Source: Planctomycetia bacterium (lineage in GTDB: Bacteria; Planctomycetota; Planctomycetia; Pirellulales; UBA1268). Taken from it: a stretch of 64,000 nucleotides of DNA. Position numbers and translations under genes: made by a program. The DNA lies in assembly GCA_014192425.1 (NCBI GenBank), contig BJHK01000003.1, positions 62,001 to 126,000 on the forward strand, read 5' to 3'. The notes below the pieces were generated by a model, which saw nothing but the letters and a program-made list of their open reading frames with translations, had not been told where the DNA came from and searched no databases. Position 1 is the first letter of the stretch, and each line of letters begins with the position of its first letter. Of the stretch, positions 10,102 to 21,640 are shown piece after piece.

Positions 10102-11607
10102 TCAGCGGCCCGAATTCGCAAGCAGCCCGGCCACGGCCTGGCCGAGGGCGGCGAGCAAGCCCGCCCCCACGCCGAGCAGCAGCGGCGAGGCGATCGGCCC
10201 GAGGGACTGGCCGAACCAGTCGCGAGCCGCGACCTGCACGATCAGTGTCAGGATCCAGACGCCGCCGCCGGCCGCCAGCGGCACGGTGGCAGCGCTCCAC
10301 AGCGGCCCGCCATGGACCAGATCACGGCCTGATGTCCGCCCCTTCCGCTTCCTGGTCCGAACCACGATCCGCGGTGGCTGAGCGTCGGGCAGTGGTGGCG
10401 GGCCGCTGCCGTTGTCGCGGCCGCCAGATCGCTCCCGTCCGCCCAGCAGATCGAGCGCCGGAGACAGTCGTTCGGCGGACGAGCCGCGATCGGGTTCGGC
10501 GCCGGGCGCGCGGCCGGCAGTCACGGGGCTCCGTGACATCGGCACTGGCGTCGCCGGGGTCCAAGGCCGCAGCCGATCGATCACCTCGCGGGCCGACGCG
10601 ATGCGGTCCGCCGGGTCCTTCCGCATCATCGCCTCGACGAGGCGGGCGATTCCCGGATCGACGCTCGGGACGAGCTGCGGGAGCGGAACGGGCTGTTCGC
10701 CCAGGTGCCGCTGCGCCTTTTCCTTGCGGCTGCCGCCGGGAAAGGGGGGCTGCCCGGCGAGCGCGAAGTAGAGCGTGCAGCCCAGGGCGTAGACGTCGGC
10801 CGCCGGGCCGGCCGACTCCGGCGCCCGGATCTGCTCCGGCGCCATGTAGTCCATCGTTCCCACGACGCGACCGGCCTGCTGCGTCTCGGGATCGAATTCC
10901 GACCCGGCCAGCCCGAGATCGAGCACCTTGACCCGGCCATCCTGGGTGACGAGCAGGTTTCCCGGCTTCACGTCCCGGTGCACGACGCCGTGATCATGTG
11001 CGTAGGCGAGTCCCCGGGCGGCCTGGGTCATGACCGCGCCGGCAGCCGGCGCGTCGAGCGGGCCGTACCGGTGCACCTGCCTGCGCAGGTCGAACCCGGG
11101 CACGAATTCAGTGACGAGATAGTAGACCTTGGCGTCGTATCCGGCATCGAGCGCCCGCACGAGATTCTCGTGATCGAGGCTGGCGAGCATGCGGATTTCC
11201 CGGCGAAAGGCCGCCTCGTACTCCGGCGTCGAGCGGGACCGGGGAAGCACCTTGACCGCCACCGTGCGGCCCATCAGGGCATGCTCGGCGAGAAACACCT
11301 GACCCATGCCACCGCGACCGATCTCGTCGAGCACCGTGTACTGGCCGAGCCGAAATCGGCGGCGCCCGGCGAGCATTTCCCGGGCTTGGAACCGGGTCAG
11401 AACCCCCTGCTTCACGAGCCGGTCTGCGATCGCCTTGTCCCACGCGGCGACCGGTGTCGTGCCCCTGTCGAGCGTCCCCTGGAGTTCGATCTCGACGGCG
11501 TCGATCCGCTCCGCGGAAACGATTCCGCTCGCCATGGCCGTTTCCCGAAACCGGGGCGGCTGGGGATCGGGCGACGGTGAGCCGGCGGCGTCCGGAGTGG
11601 GCGGCAT
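10102..11607 (-). CDS. membrane-anchored serine/threonine protein kinase
   Basis: About 501 residues from the ATG at 11605-11607. After a Pro-rich start comes a helical pre-domain (TRFQAREMLAGRRRFRLGQY) common before planctomycete kinases. The Hanks-type kinase follows: glycine loop IGRGGMGQVF, Lys of VAVKVLP, catalytic loop HRDVKPGNLL, the DFG position as DLG (VLDLGLAG), and the activation segment ending MDYMAPEQ. All catalytic residues are present, so it should be active. Two C-terminal hydrophobic segments (VPLAAGGGVWILTLIVQVAA; LLLGVGAGLLAALGQAVAGLL) anchor it. A start at 11730 would overlap the upstream pseudouridine synthase gene and is rejected; the ATG at 11535 with a GGGA site is an alternative. 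Confidence 0.9.
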   Translation of the reverse strand: MPPTPDAAGSPSPDPQPPRFRETAMASGIVSAERIDAVEIELQGTLDRGTTPVAAWDKAIADRLVKQGVLTRFQAREMLAGRRRFRLGQYTVLDEIGRGGMGQVFLAEHALMGRTVAVKVLPRSRSTPEYEAAFRREIRMLASLDHENLVRALDAGYDAKVYYLVTEFVPGFDLRRQVHRYGPLDAPAAGAVMTQAARGLAYAHDHGVVHRDVKPGNLLVTQDGRVKVLDLGLAGSEFDPETQQAGRVVGTMDYMAPEQIRAPESAGPAADVYALGCTLYFALAGQPPFPGGSRKEKAQRHLGEQPVPLPQLVPSVDPGIARLVEAMMRKDPADRIASAREVIDRLRPWTPATPVPMSRSPVTAGRAPGAEPDRGSSAERLSPALDLLGGRERSGGRDNGSGPPPLPDAQPPRIVVRTRKRKGRTSGRDLVHGGPLWSAATVPLAAGGGVWILTLIVQVAARDWFGQSLGPIASPLLLGVGAGLLAALGQAVAGLLANSGR

Positions 11608-11675
11608 GGCGGGGGCGAAGCGTGTCGTGGGGGAGCCTCCCAAGGCTACCAAACCGCACGCCCCCCGCCCGCGAA

Positions 11676-12437
11676 TCAATCGCCACGCTCGCGGACGGCG
11701 GCGCAGAGCGCGGGATATCGCCGTTTCCACGCGGCGGGAGGGGGGGCCGCGAGTTCGATGGCGTGACCGGTCCGTGGGTGGGCGAAACGCAGTCGCGCCG
11801 CATGCAGGGCGATGCCGGCCTCGAATGGCAGCCTGGCGCCATACAGCCGATCACCGACGATGGGACAGCCGCGGACCGAGAGTTGGAGCCGCAACTGGTG
11901 GCGGCGACCGGTGGTGGGGAGGAGTTCGACGAGGGAAACCTCCCCCGACCGGCGCAGGACCCGGGCCCGAACGTGCGCGGTCGTCGGTCGCCCCTCGCCC
12001 TCGCCGCCCCCGGCTTCGTCGTCGGCTGCCGGTGGGATCGTGGCCGCCCCGCCCGGCCGGCCCACGAGCTCCGATTTCCTCTCCTCCGGCCGTCGGCGCA
12101 TCGTGTCATGCCAATCGGCCCAGACGCCGAGCGGCGCGGGAAAACGCCCCTCGACGATCGCCAGGTAACGCTTTCCGACCGTCCTGTGGCGAAATTGCCG
12201 GGCCAACGCGGCGGCGGCGGCGGCGGTCAGGGCCACGGGAAGAATGCCCGAAACAGCCGCATCCAGCCGGCTTACAATGCCCACGAACTGGTCGCCGGGC
12301 GGCCGGCTGCGCAGCAGCGTGTAGACGCTCTCGACGCCGGCCGGCGCGTTCGCCGTCGGCAGCCCCGCCGGCTTCACCAGCCCGACGACCTCGTCATCCT
12401 CGTAGACGATCTCGATCACTTGTCGCGGGCCGGCCAT
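11676..12437 (-). CDS. RluA-family RNA pseudouridine synthase
   Basis: About 253 residues. The fold is recognisable from EIVYEDDEVVGLVKPAGLPT, the catalytic segment VSRLDAAVSGILPVA (the essential Asp in RLD is kept, but the usual RLDxxTSG reads RLDAAVSG), KRYLAIVEG, and the C-terminal TGRRHQLRLQLSVRGCPIVGDRLYG. There is no N-terminal S4 domain, so it resembles the short RluA/RluC-like class acting on rRNA or tRNA; the target base cannot be told. An Ala/Gly-rich insert occupies residues about 125-155. The ATG at 12435-12437 is favoured; a start at 12461 would reach 24 bp further into the divergent maf gene. The two start codons share the CATG palindrome. Confidence 0.85.
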   Translation of the reverse strand: MAGPRQVIEIVYEDDEVVGLVKPAGLPTANAPAGVESVYTLLRSRPPGDQFVGIVSRLDAAVSGILPVALTAAAAAALARQFRHRTVGKRYLAIVEGRFPAPLGVWADWHDTMRRRPEERKSELVGRPGGAATIPPAADDEAGGGEGEGRPTTAHVRARVLRRSGEVSLVELLPTTGRRHQLRLQLSVRGCPIVGDRLYGARLPFEAGIALHAARLRFAHPRTGHAIELAAPPPAAWKRRYPALCAAVRERGD

Positions 12438-13044
12438 GGGAGCAGCGTCTCCTCGATCCATCGTCCTTGCAAGCCAGTCGCCGCGCCGGCTCGAACTCGC
12501 CCGTTCGGCGGGCTGGGAGGTGCGCGTGCAGCCCCCCCCGGATCTGGCCGAGTCGGCGGCCCCGCCCCGCGGGCGGTCGGAAAGCCTGGCCGACTACGTG
12601 ATGCGACTCGCCTTGGCCAAGGCCGCGGCCGTCGTCGCAGCGGGCATCGCGGGGACGATCCTGGCCTGCGACACACTGGGGGAAATCGACGGCATCGCCC
12701 TCGGCAAGCCCCGCGACCGCGACGACGCCCGGCGGATGCTCCGCGCCCTGTCGGGCCGCCCGCATCGGGTCTTGACCGGCGTCTGCCTCTGGCGGCATCC
12801 CGAGCACTCCCCAACGCTGGCCTGCAGCGAGAGCCTGCTCCACATGGACGCGCTCGATGAAGAATTTCTCGAATGGTATCTGGCCAGCGGGATGTGGCAG
12901 GGCAAGGCCGGAGCCTGCGGGTTCCAGGACGAGCGGCTCCCGCTGCGGCTCGTCGCCGGCAGCCCGTCGAACGTCGTCGGCCTGCCGTTGGAAACCGTCG
13001 AACGCATGCTCACGGAACTCGACGCCACGCCGGCCCAAACCTGA
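12436..13044 (+). CDS. maf: Maf-like nucleoside triphosphate pyrophosphatase
   Basis: 202 residues of the Maf/HAM1-like house-cleaning pyrophosphatase family, which hydrolyses dTTP/UTP or modified nucleotides. Visible motifs: IVLASQSPRRLELARSAGW at the start (the SxSPRR phosphate-binding motif), CDTLGEIDGIALGKPRDRDD (usual ADT replaced by CDT), ARRMLRALSGRPHRVLTGV and the C-terminal NVVGLPLETVERML. It is about 10 residues longer at the N-terminus than usual, and no ribosome site is obvious before the ATG, so translation could begin slightly downstream. Divergent from the pseudouridine synthase with start codons overlapping by 2 bp. Confidence 0.88.
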   Translation: MGAASPRSIVLASQSPRRLELARSAGWEVRVQPPPDLAESAAPPRGRSESLADYVMRLALAKAAAVVAAGIAGTILACDTLGEIDGIALGKPRDRDDARRMLRALSGRPHRVLTGVCLWRHPEHSPTLACSESLLHMDALDEEFLEWYLASGMWQGKAGACGFQDERLPLRLVAGSPSNVVGLPLETVERMLTELDATPAQT

Positions 13045-13071
13045 TCCCAACGCCAGCAGCAGCGCCGACCC

Positions 13072-13117
13072 GCAAACGAAAACCGGCCCGCCTGACTCGA
13101 AGGCCAGGCGGGCCGGT
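13072..13117 (-). terminator. intrinsic terminator of the 23S-5S rRNA unit
   Basis: Perfect 13-bp stem (13082-13094 with 13105-13117; arms ACCGGCCCGCCTG and complement) and a 10-nt loop, followed on the minus strand by TTTTCGTTTG. It lies just past the 3' end of 5S and also separates the rRNA unit from the convergent maf gene. Confidence 0.9.
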
Positions 13118-13125
13118 GGTGAAAG

Positions 13126-13236
13126 ATTCCGGCGATACCTACTCTCGCACTTGTGGCACTACCATCGGCTCTGGAAGCTTAACTACCGTGTTCGGGATGG
13201 GAACGGGTGTGACCTTCCAGATATGGTCACCGGAAA
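13126..13236 (-). rRNA. rrf: 5S ribosomal RNA
   Basis: About 111 nt on the minus strand. The ends pair (TTCCGGTGA with TCGCCGGAA). The conserved core CCCATCCCGAACACGG, the helix segment TTAAGCTTCCAGAGCC and GGTAGTGCC are present. Ends are accurate to a few bases. Confidence 0.95.
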
Positions 13237-13369
13237 TTCGGGCGTGCCCCGCGAAGGGCACGATACGTTGGGTCGTGGCAGTTGGCAGGAGCAGTGGCCT
13301 TGCAGCCCCGCTCCTCTCGCGTCGGCCGAAGCCGACTTTTCAGAAAAAGCCCGAGCACTCGATACGAGT
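13237..13369 (-). other. 23S-5S intergenic spacer
   Basis: 133 bp, no tRNA. It holds two small hairpins (CGTGCCC/GGGCACG and GTCGGC/GCCGAC), probably RNase processing sites between 23S and 5S. Confidence 0.7.
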
Positions 13370-16288
<2,919 letters not shown>

Positions 16289-16499
16289 ACCCGAATCAAA
16301 TGCTCGCGCAAAGGCGAGACATCACGATCCGAGAGGTTTCGCCACCTTCCCGGACAAACCGGGAAGGGCAACGATTTTTTCTCGCTCTTTTTCTGAACCC
16401 CGCCACACCCGCCGAAGCGGATCTGGACGGAATTCGAGCCTTGGGAGAACGCTTCCGGAAGGCGGCTTGAGACCGCCCTCCTTCGGCATTCTTTTCAAG

Positions 16500-16527
16500 A
16501 TGCCAACTACCACGACCAAATTGTCAA
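16500..16527 (-). promoter_or_regulatory. rrl: candidate promoter of the 23S-5S unit
   Basis: On the minus strand a perfect -35 TTGACA (plus 16522-16527), a 16-nt spacer and TGGCAT at 16500-16505, about 210 bp before the 23S 5' end. The -10 is poor (3 of 6), so the exact spacing is uncertain; the consensus -35 in GC-rich DNA is the main support. Confidence 0.45.
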
Positions 16528-16854
16528 GGAACGAAACGAGCCGACGCGGCGACAACGCGATGGGCGTTCATCACAGCGGCGGCCCGTGAGCCAGTCTCGT
16601 GGACTGAGGAGCGAATCGTTGCCCTAGGCGTCACGCCGGGACGAACCGCTCCTCGACCCACGACACTACCGCCTTCAAAGCCGACCTTCCGGACAACTTC
16701 TCGGCGCGAGTCGCTCACGACCACATGCGGGAACCGACTACCGAAAAATGGTGATCGGCCGCTCTGATACGGGAAAATTAGCCGAACGGTTCGACCCCGT
16801 CAAGCGGCGGCCAAAAAGGCCGGAAATAGGCCCGTTGGCTGGTTTTCCCGAAGG

Positions 16855-16860
16855 TATAAC
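16855..16860 (+). promoter_or_regulatory. candidate -10 element of the RND efflux operon
   Basis: TATAAC at 16855-16860, 9 nt before the ATG at 16870. No good -35 at standard spacing (TTGGCT is only 14 nt away). If used with the 16870 start, the mRNA would be almost leaderless; if translation begins at the ATG at 16906, the leader would be about 40 nt. Confidence 0.3.
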
Positions 16861-16869
16861 CGTTCTTCT

Positions 16870-18225
16870 ATGGCGGATTCGAGGCACAAGGATGGCGCGG
16901 CGTGGATGGTCCGACACGCGGGCGTCGCCGCCTGCGGAGGCTCGGCAAAACGCGGCCGCAGCAGGCTGATTGGCTGCGTCTGCCTGACGATCCTCGCCTT
17001 TGGCCTCGTCCCGCCGCAGCCCGGGCTGGCGCAGCCAGCTCCCGTGCCCATCGCGGTCGCCAGGGTGCTTGCGGCGGATCAGGCATCGGGCCAGTCGTTC
17101 GTGGGCACCGTCCTCCCCGCCCGCACGAGCGATGTCGGCAGCGCAATCGACGGCCGGCTCGTCGAACTGCCGATCCTCGACGGCCAGCACGTGACCGAGG
17201 GGCAGCCGATCGCCGAGCTGCTGCGCGGCCTGCTGGAGATCGAACGCGGCGGAGCCGTGGCCGAGCTCGTGCGCCGCCGTGAACTCCTCGCCGAGCTCAA
17301 GGCTGGGTCGCGGCCCGAGGAGATCGAACAGGCGCGGGCGCTCGAGGCCGGCTTCGAGGCCCGGCTCGCCTACGCCCGCAGCCGGGTCGCCCGCATCGCC
17401 CGGCTCGCCGAACGGGGCACGAGCACGGTGGACGAGCTGCAGGATGCGCAGACCGAACTGCAGCAGATCGAGGCCCAGCTCCGCGGCAGCCGAGCCGCGC
17501 TGGCGCTCGCCGAGGCCGGGCCGCGCAAGGAACAGGTGGCGCAGGCGGCGGCGGCGGTCGCCGTGCAGGAGGCGACGATCGAGCGGATCGACGACCAGCT
17601 CGGCAAGCACACGATCCGGGCCCCGTTCAACGGCTGGGTGATCGAGCGGTTCACGGAGCAGGGGCAGTGGCTCGCCCGCGGCGGACTGGTGGCCCGGATC
17701 GCCCAGCTCGACCGCCTCGACGTGGAGGTCCAGGTGCCCGAGTCGTCCGTGACGAAACTGCGCCGGGATGCCGAGGTCCGGCTGGAGTTCGACGCCGCGC
17801 CCGAGCGCACCTGGATCGGAAGGGTGGCGAGGATCGTGCCCCAGGCCGACCTGCGGAGTCGCAACTTCCCGGTGCTCGTGACGGTCGCAAACATCGTCGT
17901 CGACGGCGATCCCGTGCTGCGCGGCGGAATGCTCGCCCGGGCCTGGCTGCCGGTCGGGAAGGCCGAGTCGGTGACCGTCGTGCCGAAGGACGCGCTCGTC
18001 CTCGGCGGGAACACGCCGCTGGTCTACGTGGTCGATGTGGCCGGCCCCGCGGCGGCCGGCCCCGCCACCGGCACGGTGCGGGCCGCGGGCGTCTCCCTCG
18101 GGGCCGCCATCGGAAGCAATGTCGAGGTCCGGTCGGGACTGGAACGCGGCCAGCTCGTGGTCGTGCGCGGCAACGAACGGCTGCGTCCCGGCATGGCCGT
18201 GAGCTTCACCCAGCCACAGGACTGA
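16870..18225 (+). CDS. RND efflux periplasmic adaptor (HlyD/MFP family)
   Basis: 451 residues. A signal peptide (IGCVCLTILAFGLVPPQPG) precedes the mature start near AQPAPVPIAVARV. It has the membrane-fusion layout: a lipoyl half (DGRLVELPILDGQHVTEGQP), a long helical hairpin at residues about 95-230 (ELVRRRELLAELKAGSRPEE, then EQARALEAGFEARLAYARSR), the second lipoyl half (KHTIRAPFNGWVIERFTEQG), a beta-barrel (LDVEVQVPESSVTKL) and a C-terminal membrane-proximal part. Such adaptors bridge an RND pump to an outer-membrane channel. The start could also be Met13 (16906). The pump gene follows after 34 bp. The substrate is unknown. Confidence 0.88.
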   Translation: MADSRHKDGAAWMVRHAGVAACGGSAKRGRSRLIGCVCLTILAFGLVPPQPGLAQPAPVPIAVARVLAADQASGQSFVGTVLPARTSDVGSAIDGRLVELPILDGQHVTEGQPIAELLRGLLEIERGGAVAELVRRRELLAELKAGSRPEEIEQARALEAGFEARLAYARSRVARIARLAERGTSTVDELQDAQTELQQIEAQLRGSRAALALAEAGPRKEQVAQAAAAVAVQEATIERIDDQLGKHTIRAPFNGWVIERFTEQGQWLARGGLVARIAQLDRLDVEVQVPESSVTKLRRDAEVRLEFDAAPERTWIGRVARIVPQADLRSRNFPVLVTVANIVVDGDPVLRGGMLARAWLPVGKAESVTVVPKDALVLGGNTPLVYVVDVAGPAAAGPATGTVRAAGVSLGAAIGSNVEVRSGLERGQLVVVRGNERLRPGMAVSFTQPQD

Positions 18226-18259
18226 CTGGGGCCTGCTGGCGACCGCGGCGGACGGAACC

Positions 18260-21200
18260 ATGAATCTGATCGCGGCCTGCGTGGCGAACCCGGTGAAGGT
18301 GACCGTCGGGGTCATCTTCGTCACGCTGTTCGGGGTGCTGGCCCTGCTCTCGATGCCGGTCCAGCTCACCCCCGAGGTGCAGATCCCGACGATCACCGTC
18401 GACGCCCGCTGGCGCGGTGCCAGCCCGCAGGAGGTGGAGCAGGAACTTGTGCAGCCCCTCGAGGAGCAGCTGCGCAGTGTGGAGGGACTCGTCAGGCTGT
18501 CCAGCGAGAGCAGCGACTCGGTCGGCACCGTCGGACTGGAGTTCACCGTCGACACTGACCTCGCCGAGGCCCTCGTCAAGGTCAACACGCGGGTCCAGCA
18601 GATCCGCAGCTGGCCGATCGACGCCGACCGGCCGGTGATCCGGACATCGAGCGTCAACGACCGGCCGGTGGCCTGGCTGGTCCTCGGCCAGGCCGCGCCC
18701 GAAGCCGACCTGCTCGCCCGCGCCGCGGCTGAGCACCCCGGCCTCAGCGCCGAGCTCGACCGCGTGCGCACGGCCCGGACCCCGGACCTCGCCCTGTTCC
18801 GGCTGCGGAAGCTGATCGCCTCCCACCCGGAACTCGTTCCCTTCGCCCCCCCCGTGATCGACGTCGAGGCGGTCCGTCGGATGGCCGAGGACGAGATCGA
18901 AAGCCGCCTCGAGCGGATCGAGGGTGTTTCCAACGCCGACCTCGTCGGCGGCCGGGCCGACGAGCTCCAGGTGATCGTCGACCCCCAACTGCTCGCCGCC
19001 CGGGGGCTGACGATCGCCGATCTGCGGGCGGCCCTCGCCAACCAGAACCAGGACACGTCGGCCGGGGACGTGTGGGAGGGAAAGCGCCGCTACGTGGTGC
19101 GCACGCTCGGCCGGCTCCGTTCCCCCGAGCAGGTCGAGGGGGTGATCATCACCCGCCGCGACGGCAAGCCGGTGTATGTCCGCGACGTCGCCCGGGCGCA
19201 ACTCGGCAAGAAGAAGCCCGACGGCTTCGTCCGGCGCTTCGGCGCCAAGAACATCGCCATCCGCATCACCCGCGAGCGGAACGCCAACGTTCTCGAGACC
19301 ATGCGCCGCGTCCGCGAGGTGACGGCCGCCATCAACCGCGACCTGCTTCCCCGCGGGCTCGGCCTGACGATCGTCTACGACGAGACGGCCTACATCGACT
19401 CGGCGATCGGGCTTGTCAACGACAGCATCTTCACGGGCGGCCTGTTGACGCTCGGCACGCTGCTCCTCTTCCTGCGCAACATCCGCTCGACGCTGATCGT
19501 AGCCCTCTCGATTCCGGTCAGCGTCATGGGCACCTTCCTGGCGCTGGCGGCCTGCGGCCGCACGCTGAACGTCATCAGTCTCGCCGGGATGGCGTTCGCC
19601 GTCGGCATGCTCGTCGACAATGCGGTCGTGGTGCTGGAGAACATCTTCGTGCGCTGGAATGCCGGCGAGGATCCGCGGACGGCCGCCAGCCGGGGCACGG
19701 CCGAGGTCGGGGGAGCGATCATCGCGAGCACGCTCACCAACATCGCCGTCTTCCTGCCGGTGCTCTTCATCCGCGGCGAGGCGGGGCAGCTGTTCGGTGA
19801 CATCTCGCTGGCGATCGTCGCGGCCCTCGGCCTCTCGCTCCTCGTCTCGGGGCTGGTGGTGCCGACGGCGGCCGCCGCCCTGCTCGAGGGGCGGCACGCC
19901 CGCGCCGCCGCGGCGATCGTCGGCGCCGAGGCGGGGCCGGCCGCTGCCCGGTCCGCCGATCCGATCGTCCGCTTCGGCCGGGCGTTCACGTCCGCCGTAC
20001 TGGAGTGCAATCGCCTCCTGCTCGCGGGAATCGGCCGGCAGGTCGTGGCCACGATCGCGATCGTCGGCGCCGCGCTGGCGGCAACCTGGCTGCTGATGCC
20101 GAAGGCGGAATACCTGCCCGACGGCAACCGGAACCTGATCTTCGGCATCCTGCTGCCGCCGCCGGGCTACAACCTCGACGAGTTGTCGCGAATGAGTGAC
20201 GTTGTCGAGGAGCGGCTCCTCCCCTACTGGGACGTCGACCCGGGAACGCCCGCGGCGGCGGCCCTCGACGCCCCGATCCTCGGCGACTTGTTCTTCGTCG
20301 CCCGCGGCCGCAGCGTGTTCATCGGCCTCAGCGCCCTCGATCCGCTGCAGGCGTCGAAGCTCGTCCCGCTGGTGCGCCGGGTTACCGCGGGGCTGCCGGG
20401 CACCGTCACAGTGGCCAAGCAGTCGAGCCTCTTCGAGCAGGGGCTGGCGGCGGGCCGCACGGTGGACATCGAGATCACCGGCCCGGACCTCGTCACGCTC
20501 GTGCAGCTCGGCGCCCGCGTCATGGGGATGCTTCCCGCCGCCACCCCGGGCAGCCAGAACCTGCCCAAGCCGTCGCTCGACCTCTCCAGCCCCGAGGTGC
20601 AGCTGGTGCCCCGGTTCGAGCAGGCCGCCGACATGCAGATCGACGCCCGCCAGCTCGGCTACATGGTCGACTGCCTCGTGGACGGGGGCTACGCCACCGA
20701 CTACTTCCTGGGAGGCGACCGGATCGACCTCGTCATCAAGGGGGACGACCGGTTCGTGCAACGCACGCAGGACCTGCGCGGCCTGCCCGTGGTCACCCCC
20801 GGCGGCCAGCTCGTGCCGCTGGAGAGCCTGGCGGAGATCCGCGAATTCTCCAGCGGCCCCGAGCAGATCCTGCACCGCGAACGGGAGCGGGCGATCACGG
20901 TGCAGGTGTCGCCGCCGGCACGGATGCCGCTGGAGGAGGCCCAGGAGCGGATCCAGCAGCAGATCGTCGATCCGCTGGTCGCGGCCGGCGCGCTCGACGG
21001 CGGCTACTCGATCCGGCTCGGCGGGACCACCGACAAGCTGCGGGCGACGTGGAAGTCGCTGTGGTTCAACCTGGCGCTCGCCGGGCTGGTCACCTATCTG
21101 CTGATGGCCGCGCTCTTCGACTCCTGGCTGTATCCGGCGGTGATCATCGCCTCGGTGCCGCTGGGGAGCGTCGGCGGACTGCTCGGGCTCTGGCTGCTCA

Positions 21201-21640
21201 ACAGGCTCGGCGGACCGTTCGGCATCTTCCAGCCGCTCGACGTGCTCACCATGCTCGGGTTCGTGATCCTCATCGGCACCGTCGTCAACAACCCGATCCT
21301 CATCGTGGAGCGGGCGCTGCAGCTCGTTCGCGAGCACGGCATGCCACCGACCGAGGCGATTCTGGAGGGCATCCGCAGCCGCATCCGGCCGATCTTCATG
21401 ACGACGCTGGCGACCGTGCTCGGCCTGCTGCCGCTGGTGATCTCACCCGGGGCGGGGAGCGAGCTCTACCGGGGCCTGGGCGCGGTGCTGCTGGGGGGCA
21501 TGCTGTTCTCGACGCTCGTCACGCTCGTGCTCATGCCCGTCATGCTCGGCCTCTGTTTTCGGTTCTTCGGAACGGGCGCCGGGCCGCGGGCGACGGGCCT
21601 GCCGACGCGGTCAGCGCTGCCCGCCGTCGAGGCTCCGTAG
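18260..21640 (+). CDS. RND-family efflux transporter permease
   Basis: 1126 residues of the AcrB/HAE1 superfamily. TM1 is near residues 10-30 (VTVGVIFVTLFGVLALLSM), followed by VQLTPEVQIPTITV. The first porter domain has an insert at about residues 155-200 relative to AcrB. The TM2-6 block begins at about residue 390, with TM4 holding GMAFAVGMLVDNAVVVLENI, where the first proton-relay Asp is kept and the second is Asn as in many HAE1 pumps. The second half has DSWLYPAVIIASVPLGSVGG and MLGFVILIGTVVNNPILIVE. It is proton driven and exports small molecules or metals; the substrate is not predictable. No outer-membrane factor is adjacent. Its 3' end overlaps the convergent downstream gene by 30 bp. 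Confidence 0.93.
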   Translation: MNLIAACVANPVKVTVGVIFVTLFGVLALLSMPVQLTPEVQIPTITVDARWRGASPQEVEQELVQPLEEQLRSVEGLVRLSSESSDSVGTVGLEFTVDTDLAEALVKVNTRVQQIRSWPIDADRPVIRTSSVNDRPVAWLVLGQAAPEADLLARAAAEHPGLSAELDRVRTARTPDLALFRLRKLIASHPELVPFAPPVIDVEAVRRMAEDEIESRLERIEGVSNADLVGGRADELQVIVDPQLLAARGLTIADLRAALANQNQDTSAGDVWEGKRRYVVRTLGRLRSPEQVEGVIITRRDGKPVYVRDVARAQLGKKKPDGFVRRFGAKNIAIRITRERNANVLETMRRVREVTAAINRDLLPRGLGLTIVYDETAYIDSAIGLVNDSIFTGGLLTLGTLLLFLRNIRSTLIVALSIPVSVMGTFLALAACGRTLNVISLAGMAFAVGMLVDNAVVVLENIFVRWNAGEDPRTAASRGTAEVGGAIIASTLTNIAVFLPVLFIRGEAGQLFGDISLAIVAALGLSLLVSGLVVPTAAAALLEGRHARAAAAIVGAEAGPAAARSADPIVRFGRAFTSAVLECNRLLLAGIGRQVVATIAIVGAALAATWLLMPKAEYLPDGNRNLIFGILLPPPGYNLDELSRMSDVVEERLLPYWDVDPGTPAAAALDAPILGDLFFVARGRSVFIGLSALDPLQASKLVPLVRRVTAGLPGTVTVAKQSSLFEQGLAAGRTVDIEITGPDLVTLVQLGARVMGMLPAATPGSQNLPKPSLDLSSPEVQLVPRFEQAADMQIDARQLGYMVDCLVDGGYATDYFLGGDRIDLVIKGDDRFVQRTQDLRGLPVVTPGGQLVPLESLAEIREFSSGPEQILHRERERAITVQVSPPARMPLEEAQERIQQQIVDPLVAAGALDGGYSIRLGGTTDKLRATWKSLWFNLALAGLVTYLLMAALFDSWLYPAVIIASVPLGSVGGLLGLWLLNRLGGPFGIFQPLDVLTMLGFVILIGTVVNNPILIVERALQLVREHGMPPTEAILEGIRSRIRPIFMTTLATVLGLLPLVISPGAGSELYRGLGAVLLGGMLFSTLVTLVLMPVMLGLCFRFFGTGAGPRATGLPTRSALPAVEAP

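Larger units (their letters stand above)
16289..16869. other. rRNA leader and divergent promoter region
   Basis: About 580 bp without a supported gene, where most bacteria would carry 16S and a tRNA-bearing spacer. The proximal 200 bp would be the transcribed leader of the 23S unit and contain a 9-bp hairpin (CCTTCCCGG, loop ACAAA, CCGGGAAGG at about 16346-16368) and other short inverted repeats. The distal part leads to the plus-strand efflux genes. Small open frames here show no family signal. Confidence 0.6.

Noticed and set aside
16322-16724. Short minus-strand frames in the rRNA leader
   Set aside because: No ribosome sites or family match; the region is better explained as leader and promoter.
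16289-16869. A hidden 16S or tRNA gene upstream of 23S
   Set aside because: The gap is far too short for 16S and no cloverleaf pattern was found on either strand.
18206-21337. A 1043-codon open frame antisense to the RND pump gene
   Set aside because: The plus-strand gene has clear RND motifs throughout; the antisense frame is low-complexity, rich in Arg/Asp/Pro, and has no family signal. It is open because GC-rich DNA lacks stop codons.
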